Part shown: one piece after another, positions 6,480 through 12,794 of the stretch
How positions within the stretch are numbered: position 1 is the first letter of the stretch
How the letters are laid out: every line of letters begins with the position of its first letter
Assembly (NCBI GenBank): GCA_944363005.1
Contig: CALVTV010000092.1
Location: 1 to 12,794 of the forward strand
Origin: an uncultured Clostridia bacterium
GTDB taxonomy: Bacteria; Bacillota; Clostridia; Christensenellales; Aristaeellaceae
DNA: 12,794 nucleotides
Reading direction: 5' to 3'
Position numbers and translations under genes: made by a program
Notes under the pieces: generated by a model
Databases searched by the model: none
The model's input: the letters and a program-made list of their open reading frames with translations, nothing else
Told to the model about the DNA's origin: nothing

Positions 6480-8321
6480 TCATTGCAGAACGGCTGTCGC
6501 TTCGCCGGCAAATCCGCCGTCCAGATATGTCCTCCAGGTCATCACGCCGCTCTGTTCACTGCGCAGCATCACCTGAATCTCTTCCTCGCCCGGCGTGGTC
6601 AGCGTCGCCGCGTACATGTCGCTCTCCTTGCCGTCTTCGCCAACCAGCGTAACGCGCACGCTGATGCCCTCCTCGGGCACCTGCACATTGACCGTAACCG
6701 TCGCGGAATACTTGCGCTTGTCGTAGTAGCCCACCGTCATCTCAAGCGTGGTGCCCGGAAGCACTTCCGTGAACTTTTCTATCGATTGGCTGAGGACCAC
6801 GCCGTCCTGTGCCGCTGTGTTCACCGTCTCATAGGTAATCATGCCGCAGGTCAACCCGACCGTGGACATGCGTTCCAGCGCCTCTTCTTCGCGCTGACCG
6901 ACCAGTTCGGGCACAACCACCCGTCCGCCGGATACCGTCAGGTCAACGGAACTGCCCAGCTGTGTGCTCGTTCCCGCCTGAGGATTTTGGGCGACGACCG
7001 AACCGCGCATCATTGTGCTGGGTACGACTTCGATCTCTCCAAGCACAAATCCCTGCCCGATCAGCGTATTGATCGCCTCTTCCTGCGTCATGCCCACCAG
7101 GCGCTGCACAGAAACCTTATCGCTTCCGCGAGAGATCGTCAGATTGACGGTATTCCCCCGGCGCACTCGGGTTTGAGATTGCGGGGACTGGAGGGCGACG
7201 TACCCCTCCGGCATGTCACTATACGCGTAATCGACGGCGCCTTTCAAACCCGCGCTTTCAATCAGGCGCAGGGCCGTATTCTCATCAAGTCCCTCCAGAT
7301 TCGGCATGCGCGTATAGACGAACATGGCGTTATAAAGCTGAAAACCTGCCGCTGTGATGGCAGCCAGCAATACGACAGCGATGATGACCGTCGTAATTCT
7401 GGAAGCCAGCGCATGCTTGCGGCGATGCTCACGCAGATCCTCAATGACCTGACGCGGCCGGTCGCCTCTCGTCTGGAGCATGAACGTTCCTTCCGGATGG
7501 CGCAATGCCCTGCGCAGATCACGAATCATGACCTCCGCGTTCTGATAGCGATCCTGGGGTTTCTTTTGCAGCGCTTTTTTGACAATCAATTCCACCGCGC
7601 GGCAAACTTCCGCTTCCTGCTCGATGGGCTGTGGTTCTTCCATGAGATGCTTCATGGCGACGGATACCGCCGTCTCTCCCTCGAAAGGCACATGTCCGGT
7701 CAGCATCTCATAGAGGATGACGCCGACGGAATACAGATCCGAAGCGGCGGTTGCTTTCATTCCCTTCGCCTGTTCGGGGGAAAAATAGTGGACCGATCCC
7801 ATCACATTGCCCTCAGAGGTCAACGTTCGGGTATCCGCCATGCCCGCGATACCAAAGTCGCCAATCTTGACCTGACCGCTGCGGCCAATCATGATGTTTT
7901 GCGGCTTGACATCGCGATGCACAATGCCGCGCTGATGCGCATGAGAAAGCGCCGCGAGGATTTGCAGCGTATAACGAACGGCCTGTCCCTGATTGATCGG
8001 GCCGTTTTCCGTGATGATCTCCTTGAGCGTCCTGCCGTCTACATACTCCAGCGCAATGAAGGATACACCGCCGGAAACGCCCGCATCGATCAGGTTGACG
8101 ACATTGGGATGGCTCAGCTTGCGGCAGACTACAGCCTCCCGCTTGAAGCGTTCCTTGTATTCCGGATCATCCTCATATTCCTCGCGCAGCACCTTGAGCG
8201 CTACCGTCTGATGGCTGCGCAGGTCGAAAGCCCGGTAGACAATCGCCATGCCGCCCCGGCCCACAATGTCCTCCACACGAAAGCGCCGCCCGATGATTTT
8301 GCCGATCAATCTGGATTCCAC
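6480..8321 (-). CDS. prkC: PASTA-domain Ser/Thr protein kinase PrkC (Stk)
   Basis: This membrane kinase senses peptidoglycan fragments or lipid II through external PASTA repeats and phosphorylates proteins of wall synthesis, translation and dormancy exit. The 613-residue protein has a Hanks-type kinase domain at about 12-275: glycine loop GRGGMA at 21, K43, E62, HRDVKPQN at 135, DFG at 155, a Thr-rich activation loop (T164, T166, T168) and SPE at 181. A basic juxtamembrane stretch (about 290-308) leads to one membrane helix at about 309-329. Three PASTA repeats follow at roughly 337-397, 404-465 and 468-531, then an 80-residue beta-rich C-terminal domain. The start is GTG at 8321, 6 nt after GAAGGAGGG; a GTG eight codons earlier would put that site inside the gene. 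It overlaps prpC by 16 bases. Confidence 0.96.
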   Translation of the reverse strand: MESRLIGKIIGRRFRVEDIVGRGGMAIVYRAFDLRSHQTVALKVLREEYEDDPEYKERFKREAVVCRKLSHPNVVNLIDAGVSGGVSFIALEYVDGRTLKEIITENGPINQGQAVRYTLQILAALSHAHQRGIVHRDVKPQNIMIGRSGQVKIGDFGIAGMADTRTLTSEGNVMGSVHYFSPEQAKGMKATAASDLYSVGVILYEMLTGHVPFEGETAVSVAMKHLMEEPQPIEQEAEVCRAVELIVKKALQKKPQDRYQNAEVMIRDLRRALRHPEGTFMLQTRGDRPRQVIEDLREHRRKHALASRITTVIIAVVLLAAITAAGFQLYNAMFVYTRMPNLEGLDENTALRLIESAGLKGAVDYAYSDMPEGYVALQSPQSQTRVRRGNTVNLTISRGSDKVSVQRLVGMTQEEAINTLIGQGFVLGEIEVVPSTMMRGSVVAQNPQAGTSTQLGSSVDLTVSGGRVVVPELVGQREEEALERMSTVGLTCGMITYETVNTAAQDGVVLSQSIEKFTEVLPGTTLEMTVGYYDKRKYSATVTVNVQVPEEGISVRVTLVGEDGKESDMYAATLTTPGEEEIQVMLRSEQSGVMTWRTYLDGGFAGEATAVLQ

Positions 8322-9028
8322 GCGGCGCCCTCCTTCCCCGTGCACAAAATGAGCGTCACGTTGTCCCGGCCGCCCGCCTCAAGCGCCATCGCAATCAGCC
8401 GGTCAGCCGCCGCTTCCAGCGGGTTTTCCATGAGCGTTTTTCGGATGTCCTCGTCGGACACCATGCTGGTCAATCCATCTGTACAGAGTAAAAACAGGTC
8501 GTGCTCCTGCACATCCGTCACCAGCAAATCCGGTTCGTTGTCGCCGTGCGTCCCCAGGGCGCGCGTGATGATGTTGCGCCGGGAATGCGTGCGCGCCTGT
8601 TCCCGCGTGATCAGTCCGGCACGCACGAGCTCTTCAACCAGGGAGTGATCCTGCGTGATCTGCTCGAGTTGTCCATCGCGCAGCCGGTAAATGCGGCTGT
8701 CTCCCACATGCGCAATATAGACGTAATTCTGACCGCGCCAGAGCACGGAAAGCGTCGTGCCCATGCCCGTACATTCCGCATGGCTTTGGGCCCGTTCAAA
8801 GATGGACTGATGCGCCGCAGCAACGGCGTCCTTGAGCGCCGCAATTCCCGGATTCTGGCTCGCCATCCTTTTGACGGCATCAATGGCCATTTTGCTGGCC
8901 ACTTCGCCCGCCAGGTGACCGCCCATGCCGTCCGCTACAGCAAATACGGCCCTTTGCTCGTCAAACCAAGCCGCATCCTCATTCTGTTTGCGCAGCTTGC
9001 CGATATCCGTTCTCAGCGTCGCAGCCAC
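8306..9028 (-). CDS. prpC: PP2C-family Ser/Thr protein phosphatase PrpC (Stp)
   Basis: PrpC reverses phosphorylation by the adjacent PASTA kinase and is a cytoplasmic, metal-dependent phosphatase. The 240-residue protein shows the PPM/PP2C motifs in order: TDIGKLRKQNED at 8-18, DGMGG at 33-37, GMGTT at 88-92, HVGDSR at 107-112, CTDGL at 182-186 and GGRDNVT at 219-225. Probable metal ligands are D33, G34, D184 and D222. I start it at GTG 9028 because the Shine-Dalgarno AAGGAGG lies 6 nt upstream. The resulting start, (M)AATLRTDIGKLRKQNED, aligns with the family start MLTALKTDTGKIRQHNED. The in-frame ATG at 9034 directly touches the Shine-Dalgarno, and the ATG at 9052 has none at proper distance. 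Pairing with prkC is universal in this locus. Confidence 0.95.
   Translation of the reverse strand: MAATLRTDIGKLRKQNEDAAWFDEQRAVFAVADGMGGHLAGEVASKMAIDAVKRMASQNPGIAALKDAVAAAHQSIFERAQSHAECTGMGTTLSVLWRGQNYVYIAHVGDSRIYRLRDGQLEQITQDHSLVEELVRAGLITREQARTHSRRNIITRALGTHGDNEPDLLVTDVQEHDLFLLCTDGLTSMVSDEDIRKTLMENPLEAAADRLIAMALEAGGRDNVTLILCTGKEGAAWNPD
8322..8336 (-). promoter_or_regulatory. RBS inside prpC that sets the prkC GTG start
   Basis: GAAGGAGGG at 8336-8328 is followed by a 6-nt spacer and GTG at 8321-8319. The site lies within the last codons of prpC, so kinase translation likely depends on ribosomes finishing the phosphatase, which would fix the ratio of the two antagonists. Confidence 0.75.
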
Positions 9029-9041
9029 GGTCATCCTCCTT
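9029..9041 (-). promoter_or_regulatory. RBS that sets the prpC GTG start
   Basis: AAGGAGG at 9041-9035 is followed at once by ATG (9034-9032), ACC and then GTG (9028-9026). Spacing of zero to the ATG is not workable in normal initiation, whereas six bases to the GTG is near ideal. It lies in the 36-nt gap after rlmN. Confidence 0.7.
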
Positions 9042-9064
9042 CCCAGTGCCATCCCACCGGCGGT

Positions 9065-10114
9065 TTATTGCTCATCCTGCTCGCGCAGGTAACGCCTGCG
9101 AAGCTGGCCGCATGCGCCTTCGATGTCGTCCCCCATCTCGCGCCGCCGGGTGACGGAGATGTTGTGTTGTTCCAAAGTCTTGCGGAATGCATCCACCTCG
9201 CGCTCACTGACGCCGGTCAAACCGCGTTCCGGAACGCTGTTGAGCGGAATGAGGTTGACATGGCACTGCATGCCGCGCAGCCTTGCGGCCAGTTCAACCG
9301 CCTGTTCCGGCGATGCGTTGATTCCATGCACAAGCGCGTATTCAAAGATCACGCGCCTTCCGGTCTTTTCGATATAATACCGGCAGGCGTCAAGCGTTTC
9401 TTCGATCGTGTACGCGTTGGCCACAGGCATCAGCCGCTTGCGAACCGCATCGTTTGGCGCATGCAGGGAAAGCGAAAGCGTGACCGGAAGTTCCTCCAGG
9501 GCAAACCTTCGCATATTGGGCACCAGACCGCACGTGGAAAGCGACACACTGCGCATGCCGATGCACAGCCCGCCTTCCATGCGCAAAAGGCGCAGGAACT
9601 TGACTACATTGTCGTAATTGTCAAAAGGTTCCCCGCTACCCATCAGCACGACGTTGCCAACCTTCTGCTCCTGAGGCGCCAGAACGCCGTTGGCGCAGAC
9701 AATTTGCCCCAGGATTTCGCCCGGGGTGAGGCTGCGCGCGCAGCCATCGAGCGTGGAAGCGCAAAACGCACAGCCCATGCGGCAGCCCACCTGCGTGGAC
9801 ACGCAGAGCGTGTTGCCGTATTTGTAGCGCATCAGCACGCCTTCGATGACATGCCCGTCATGCAGGCGATAGAGCAGTTTGATCGTGCCGTCGAGCTTGG
9901 AGGTGATCGTCTCGAGCACCTGAACGGGATTGTCCAAACAGCGCTCGCTGAGCGTCTCTCGCAACGCCTTGGGCAAATTGCTCATCTGGGCAAACGGCAC
10001 GCCCTGATGCAGCCAGGCAAACACCTGCTTGGCCCGAAAGGCTGGCTGCCCCAATTCCTTCAGATAAACGCCCAGCTCCTCGGGCGACATGCTCAAAAGC
10101 TGCGTCTTCATCAT
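9065..10114 (-). CDS. rlmN: Dual-specificity 23S rRNA/tRNA C2-adenine methyltransferase RlmN
   Basis: RlmN is a radical SAM enzyme that methylates C2 of A2503 in 23S rRNA and, in E. coli, A37 of some tRNAs. The 349-residue protein shows the CxxxCxxC iron-sulfur motif at C111, C115 and C118. It also has C335 (EGACGQL), the cysteine that carries the transferred methylene, and C104, the cysteine that resolves the RNA adduct. E91 lies at the equivalent of the E. coli proton-abstracting glutamate. GEPFDNYDNV at 161-170 and LSLHAP at 215-220 are also typical. The ATG at 10114 overlaps the rsmB stop as ATGA; a second ATG follows directly. Housekeeping context makes RlmN far more likely than the resistance enzyme Cfr. 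Confidence 0.96.
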   Translation of the reverse strand: MMKTQLLSMSPEELGVYLKELGQPAFRAKQVFAWLHQGVPFAQMSNLPKALRETLSERCLDNPVQVLETITSKLDGTIKLLYRLHDGHVIEGVLMRYKYGNTLCVSTQVGCRMGCAFCASTLDGCARSLTPGEILGQIVCANGVLAPQEQKVGNVVLMGSGEPFDNYDNVVKFLRLLRMEGGLCIGMRSVSLSTCGLVPNMRRFALEELPVTLSLSLHAPNDAVRKRLMPVANAYTIEETLDACRYYIEKTGRRVIFEYALVHGINASPEQAVELAARLRGMQCHVNLIPLNSVPERGLTGVSEREVDAFRKTLEQHNISVTRRREMGDDIEGACGQLRRRYLREQDEQ

Positions 10115-11733
10115 GCCTTCACCCTGCGCAACCGGCAGACATAGAACCCGTCCGTGCCATCCCGATGCGCAAACATCTGCAAGCCGGTCTGCGTTTCATG
10201 CGCAGCCAGAGCCGGCGGAAGTTCGCCGCCCATCGGGAAAACCTCGTACTCCGGGTGGCGTTCAAGGAACGCGCTCACCTGCTGCTGATTTTCCATGGGC
10301 AGAATTGAGCAGGTGGAATACACCAGCGTGCCCCCAACCTTGACCATCGGCGCGACGGCGTCCAGGATTTCCGCCTGCATGCGGCAAAGCGCCGCAACAC
10401 CCGCTTCGCTGACGCGATACTTGACGTCCGGTTTTTCCAACATGACGCCCGTACCCGAACAAGGCGCATCCACCAGCGCAGCGTCCAATGTCATCGCCAC
10501 CTCCGGGCGCGGTGCCGCCTCATCCTTGACGGCCGGGCGCACGTTTTCAAGCTTCAGGCGGTTGACCGTCCCGCGGATCAGATCGACACGGTGCGCATGC
10601 GTATCCCAGGCATACACGCGGCCCGTATCCTGCATCATCTCGCTGAGCACAGCCGTCTTGCCGCCCGGCGCAGCGCAGGCATCGAGCACCGTCTGACCGG
10701 GCTTGGCGCCCACCATGCGCGCCGCAAGTACGGAGCTTTCCCCCTGAATGGTGAACAGTCCGTTCTGGAACGCACGCATGCGCGTCAGATCCCCGGCCTG
10801 TTTGACCTTGTAGGTGCCGGGCAGAAGTCCCGGAGAGAATTCCAATTCGCTGTCCGCCAGCAGCGCGCGCAGACGCGCATCGTCGCAGCGCAGCCCATTC
10901 ACGCGCACCGTCACGCTGCGGTCCTTGGGCCTGTAGCGCAGGATTTCCAGCGTCTCATGCTCTCCGTAAGCGTCCACAAGCATGCGCACCAATTCACGCG
11001 GCGCGCTGAACATGACGGAAAGATACCGGATCGGGTCCTCCTGCGGCTTGGGGAACTGCACGCTGTCCTTGCCGCGGATCATGTTGCGCAATACGGCATT
11101 CGTCAGCCCCGTGAGCGCTTCCAATCCCATCGCGCGTGTGAGGCTGACCGACTCGTCCACGGCCGCCATATCCGGTACGCGATCCAGATAAAACAGCTGA
11201 TACGCGCCCATGCGCAGAATTTCGCGCACCGTCGGGTCGATCTCCTTGTCCCCTTCCAGGAACTGATCGATTCGCCAGTCGAGCGTCAGACGGTTTTCCA
11301 GCGTTCCATAGACCAGTTGCGTCACAAAGGCGCGGTCGCGCTGTCCGAGTGCCGCCTGCGCCAGACGCTTGTCCAGCGCCAAAGAGGCATAGGCGTCCGA
11401 ACGGCTCACATCCAACAGTGTCTCCAGCGCAACGCGCCGGGGCGCGATGTTGGGCGCATGCTCCCTGCGCGGCGCAAACTGCTTCTCGCCAAACGAAGGC
11501 TTTCCATCGCGCGGCGCATATTTCTTCTCGCCAAACGACGGCTTTCCGTCGCGCGGCGCAAACTTCTTCTCGCCAAACGAAGGCTTTCCGTCGCGCGGCA
11601 CAAACTTCTTCTCTCCAAACGATGGCTTTCCATCGTGCGGCGCAAACTTCTTCTCGCCGCCACGCGCAACGGGCCGCTTACCCGTCTCTCTTCTCGGACG
11701 GAATCCGCCATCACGTCCCCGATTGTCGCTCAT
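10111..11733 (-). CDS. rsmB: 16S rRNA (cytosine(967)-C5)-methyltransferase RsmB with a repeat-bearing N-terminal extension
   Basis: RsmB (Sun/Fmu) methylates C967 of 16S rRNA (E. coli numbering) using SAM. The protein has 540 residues, roughly 90 to 100 more than a usual RsmB. The excess is an N-terminal basic, low-complexity stretch (1 to about 95) with 14-residue repeats. A NusB-like RNA-binding domain covers about 97-225 (starts NIAPRRVALETLLDV). The Rossmann methyltransferase domain has the SAM motif DACAAPGGKT at 351-360, C425 in DAPCSGTG and C475 in YSTCS. These two cysteines are the release and nucleophile residues of 5-methylcytosine RNA methyltransferases. The ATG overlaps the fmt stop as ATGA and has GAGGAG 5 nt upstream, so the extension is very likely translated. 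A later start near the NusB domain would leave no comparable RBS. Confidence 0.95.
   Translation of the reverse strand: MSDNRGRDGGFRPRRETGKRPVARGGEKKFAPHDGKPSFGEKKFVPRDGKPSFGEKKFAPRDGKPSFGEKKYAPRDGKPSFGEKQFAPRREHAPNIAPRRVALETLLDVSRSDAYASLALDKRLAQAALGQRDRAFVTQLVYGTLENRLTLDWRIDQFLEGDKEIDPTVREILRMGAYQLFYLDRVPDMAAVDESVSLTRAMGLEALTGLTNAVLRNMIRGKDSVQFPKPQEDPIRYLSVMFSAPRELVRMLVDAYGEHETLEILRYRPKDRSVTVRVNGLRCDDARLRALLADSELEFSPGLLPGTYKVKQAGDLTRMRAFQNGLFTIQGESSVLAARMVGAKPGQTVLDACAAPGGKTAVLSEMMQDTGRVYAWDTHAHRVDLIRGTVNRLKLENVRPAVKDEAAPRPEVAMTLDAALVDAPCSGTGVMLEKPDVKYRVSEAGVAALCRMQAEILDAVAPMVKVGGTLVYSTCSILPMENQQQVSAFLERHPEYEVFPMGGELPPALAAHETQTGLQMFAHRDGTDGFYVCRLRRVKA
11464..11658 (-). repeat. 42-bp in-frame tandem repeat in the 5' part of rsmB
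   Basis: Four complete units (11658-11617, 11616-11575, 11574-11533, 11532-11491) are followed by a partial fifth (11490-11464). Each encodes the 14 residues GEKKFAPRDGKPSF, with small changes: H for R in unit 1, V for A in unit 2, Y for F in unit 4, Q for K in the last. Silent third-base differences (Pro codon CCA, CCT, CCG, CCT; Asp GAT or GAC; Gly GGA or GGC) show that the units have diverged while the peptide was largely kept. Each unit carries a net charge of about +2. No structured fold is expected. Confidence 0.95.
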
Positions 11734-12680
11734 CGTATCTCCTCAGTCTTTCCCAGGCAGACGCCTGTATCGATCCGGTGTCCGCGCAGATAATCGCGCG
11801 CTTGCATGCGCTTTGCGCCCGGCATTTGAATCTGTGTCATTTCGAGTATCGCGTCCCCGCAGGCAACGGTCAACCCGTTTTTCGCATCAGCGCTGAGCAC
11901 GGTGCCCGGCGCATGCCCGTCATTCTGGCCGCATGCCCGAACTTCAAAAACCTTCATGGTTTCGCCGCCGTACGTCGTAAACGCGCCCGGCCACGGCGTC
12001 ACGCCGCGCACCAGGTTGTCGATCGCCGTAGCTCCGGCCTGCCAGTCGATGCGGCCCGTCTCCTTTTCGAGTTTGGGTTCGTAGGTCGCCTCGTCGGGAT
12101 TCTGCGGCGTGCGCACCAGCTTGCCCTGTTCAAGCGCGCGCAGTGTCTGAATCAGCAGCTCCGCACCCAGTTGCGACAGGCGCTCGCTGAGTTCTCCGGC
12201 GGTTTCCGTCGCGCCGATCGGCGTTTCGCTGCGAAGGAGCATGTCCCCCGTGTCCATCCCGCGGTCGGTGAGCATGGTTGTCACACCCGTCACCGCATCG
12301 CCCTGCATGATGCTCCAGTTGATCGGCGCACTGCCGCGATGCCTCGGCAGGAGCGACGCATGCACATTGACTGTACCCAACGGTGGGATGTCCAGAATCT
12401 CCTGAGAGAGCAGCTGGCCGAAGGCCGCCGTCACGCACAGATCCGGCGCAAGCTCGCGCAGCATCTGTACGCCTTCCGGCCTCTTGATGCGCTCGGGCTG
12501 AAAGACGGGGATGCCTAGCGCCAGGGCAGTCTCCTTGACCGGGCAAGCCGCGAGCTTGTGCCCGCGCCCCTTTGGCCTGTCGGGCTGGCAAAACACGCCC
12601 ACAACCTCATACCCCGACTCCACCAGCGCGCGCAAGGACGGCACGGCAAACTCCGGCGTGCCCATAAACGCGATTCTCAC
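11730..12680 (-). CDS. fmt: Methionyl-tRNA formyltransferase Fmt
   Basis: Fmt formylates Met on initiator tRNA with 10-formyl-tetrahydrofolate, so that translation starts with N-formyl-Met. The 316-residue protein is of usual length. The N-terminal Rossmann domain has the start RIAFMGTPEFAVPSL. It has the catalytic set N105, H107 and D143 in NVHASLLPRHRGSAPI and TDRGMDTGDM, matching E. coli N108, H110 and D146. The C-terminal tRNA-binding domain starts near 205 and carries PWPGAFT. The start codon is GTG, with GGAGG 7 nt upstream inside the def gene. It overlaps the def stop as GTGA. Its product is the substrate chain for the deformylase encoded just before it. Confidence 0.97.
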   Translation of the reverse strand: MRIAFMGTPEFAVPSLRALVESGYEVVGVFCQPDRPKGRGHKLAACPVKETALALGIPVFQPERIKRPEGVQMLRELAPDLCVTAAFGQLLSQEILDIPPLGTVNVHASLLPRHRGSAPINWSIMQGDAVTGVTTMLTDRGMDTGDMLLRSETPIGATETAGELSERLSQLGAELLIQTLRALEQGKLVRTPQNPDEATYEPKLEKETGRIDWQAGATAIDNLVRGVTPWPGAFTTYGGETMKVFEVRACGQNDGHAPGTVLSADAKNGLTVACGDAILEMTQIQMPGAKRMQARDYLRGHRIDTGVCLGKTEEIR

Positions 12681-12794
12681 TCTTCGTCCTCCGTCTCCTC
12701 TTCGTCCTCGAAGATCTCCCGGGACATGATATCCACATACATCTTTCCGTCCAAATGATCCGTCTCGTGCATGATGCAGCGGGCAAGCAGTTCC
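12677..12794 (-). CDS. def: Peptide deformylase Def, C-terminal fragment
   Basis: Only the last 38 codons are in the window; the gene continues past the right edge. The peptide begins ELLARCIMHETDHLDGKMYVD, in which HETDH is the HExxH motif: its two histidines bind the catalytic metal and its glutamate acts as base. The cysteine ligand and the GxGLAA motif lie outside the window. The enzyme removes the formyl group from nascent proteins, and the pairing with fmt is standard. The C-terminus is an acidic tail, EDEEETEDEE, encoded partly by a 12-base direct repeat. The stop overlaps the fmt GTG start. Confidence 0.93.
   Translation of the reverse strand, partial: ELLARCIMHETDHLDGKMYVDIMSREIFEDEEETEDEE

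Noticed and set aside
9065..10114. Cfr-type antibiotic resistance methyltransferase
   Set aside because: Cfr shares the radical SAM motif and cysteines. The gene sits in the conserved rsmB-rlmN-prpC order with base composition like its neighbours and no mobile element nearby, so RlmN is the sound call.
11464..11658. CRISPR array
   Set aside because: The repeats are directly adjacent with no unique spacers, are in-frame within a gene, and have no palindromic character.
11406..11793. Repeat-rich frames on both strands over the rsmB 5' repeat
   Set aside because: Any 42-bp tandem repeat gives periodic peptides in all frames. Only the rsmB frame has an RBS, operon overlap and a conserved domain downstream.
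62..12518. Long open frames on the plus strand, for example 6429-8648 (739 codons), 8501-10144 and 62-1459
   Set aside because: Each lies antisense to a gene with clear family motifs. Their products are His/Arg/Leu-rich without recognisable domains. They arise because GC-rich codon choice on the minus strand leaves few stops on the other strand.
1..12794. A new defence, mobile or biosynthetic system
   Set aside because: Every gene belongs to a known housekeeping family in a known order. No integrase, transposase, inverted repeats, atypical composition or unknown gene is present.

Overview
The window is a conserved housekeeping stretch of a fairly GC-rich Gram-positive genome. All thirteen genes lie on the minus strand, so the window reads biologically from right to left. 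The order def-fmt-rsmB-rlmN-prpC-prkC-rsgA-rpe-thiN matches the order known from Bacillus subtilis and many Clostridia. The order dgt-dnaG-rpoD followed by a TrmK-like start is typical of Clostridia. A PASTA-domain Ser/Thr kinase next to a PP2C phosphatase also points to Bacillota. My best guess is an uncultured or gut-associated clostridial lineage; the genus cannot be read from this sequence.

Right to left, the first transcription unit (12794 to about 4200) holds nine genes. Def and Fmt handle the N-formyl group of initiator Met. RsmB and RlmN methylate rRNA. PrpC and PrkC form the phosphatase/kinase pair that reads the cell-wall state. RsgA is the GTPase for late 30S maturation. Rpe serves the pentose phosphate pathway and ThiN makes thiamine pyrophosphate. 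Genes are very tightly packed. Four junctions are 4-base ATGA/GTGA overlaps, two are longer overlaps (16 and 13 bases), and the only gaps are 36 and 37 bases. The unit ends at a clear intrinsic terminator at 4198-4225.

The second unit starts at a probable sigma-A-type promoter at 4141-4170. It runs through dgt (dNTP triphosphohydrolase), dnaG (primase) and rpoD (main sigma factor), then through a weak hairpin at 101-133 into the first 20 codons of a probable trmK. It joins nucleotide pool control, replication priming and transcription initiation.

I found no mobile element, CRISPR array, tRNA, rRNA, riboswitch or undescribed multigene system. The most unusual element is a 42-bp in-frame tandem repeat that gives RsmB a basic, probably disordered N-terminal extension of about 95 residues. 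Smaller points are two GTG starts decided by Shine-Dalgarno position, a plus-strand terminator-like hairpin between dgt and dnaG, a GC hairpin before rsgA, and an acidic repeat tail on peptide deformylase. No stretch over 300 bases lacks a gene.
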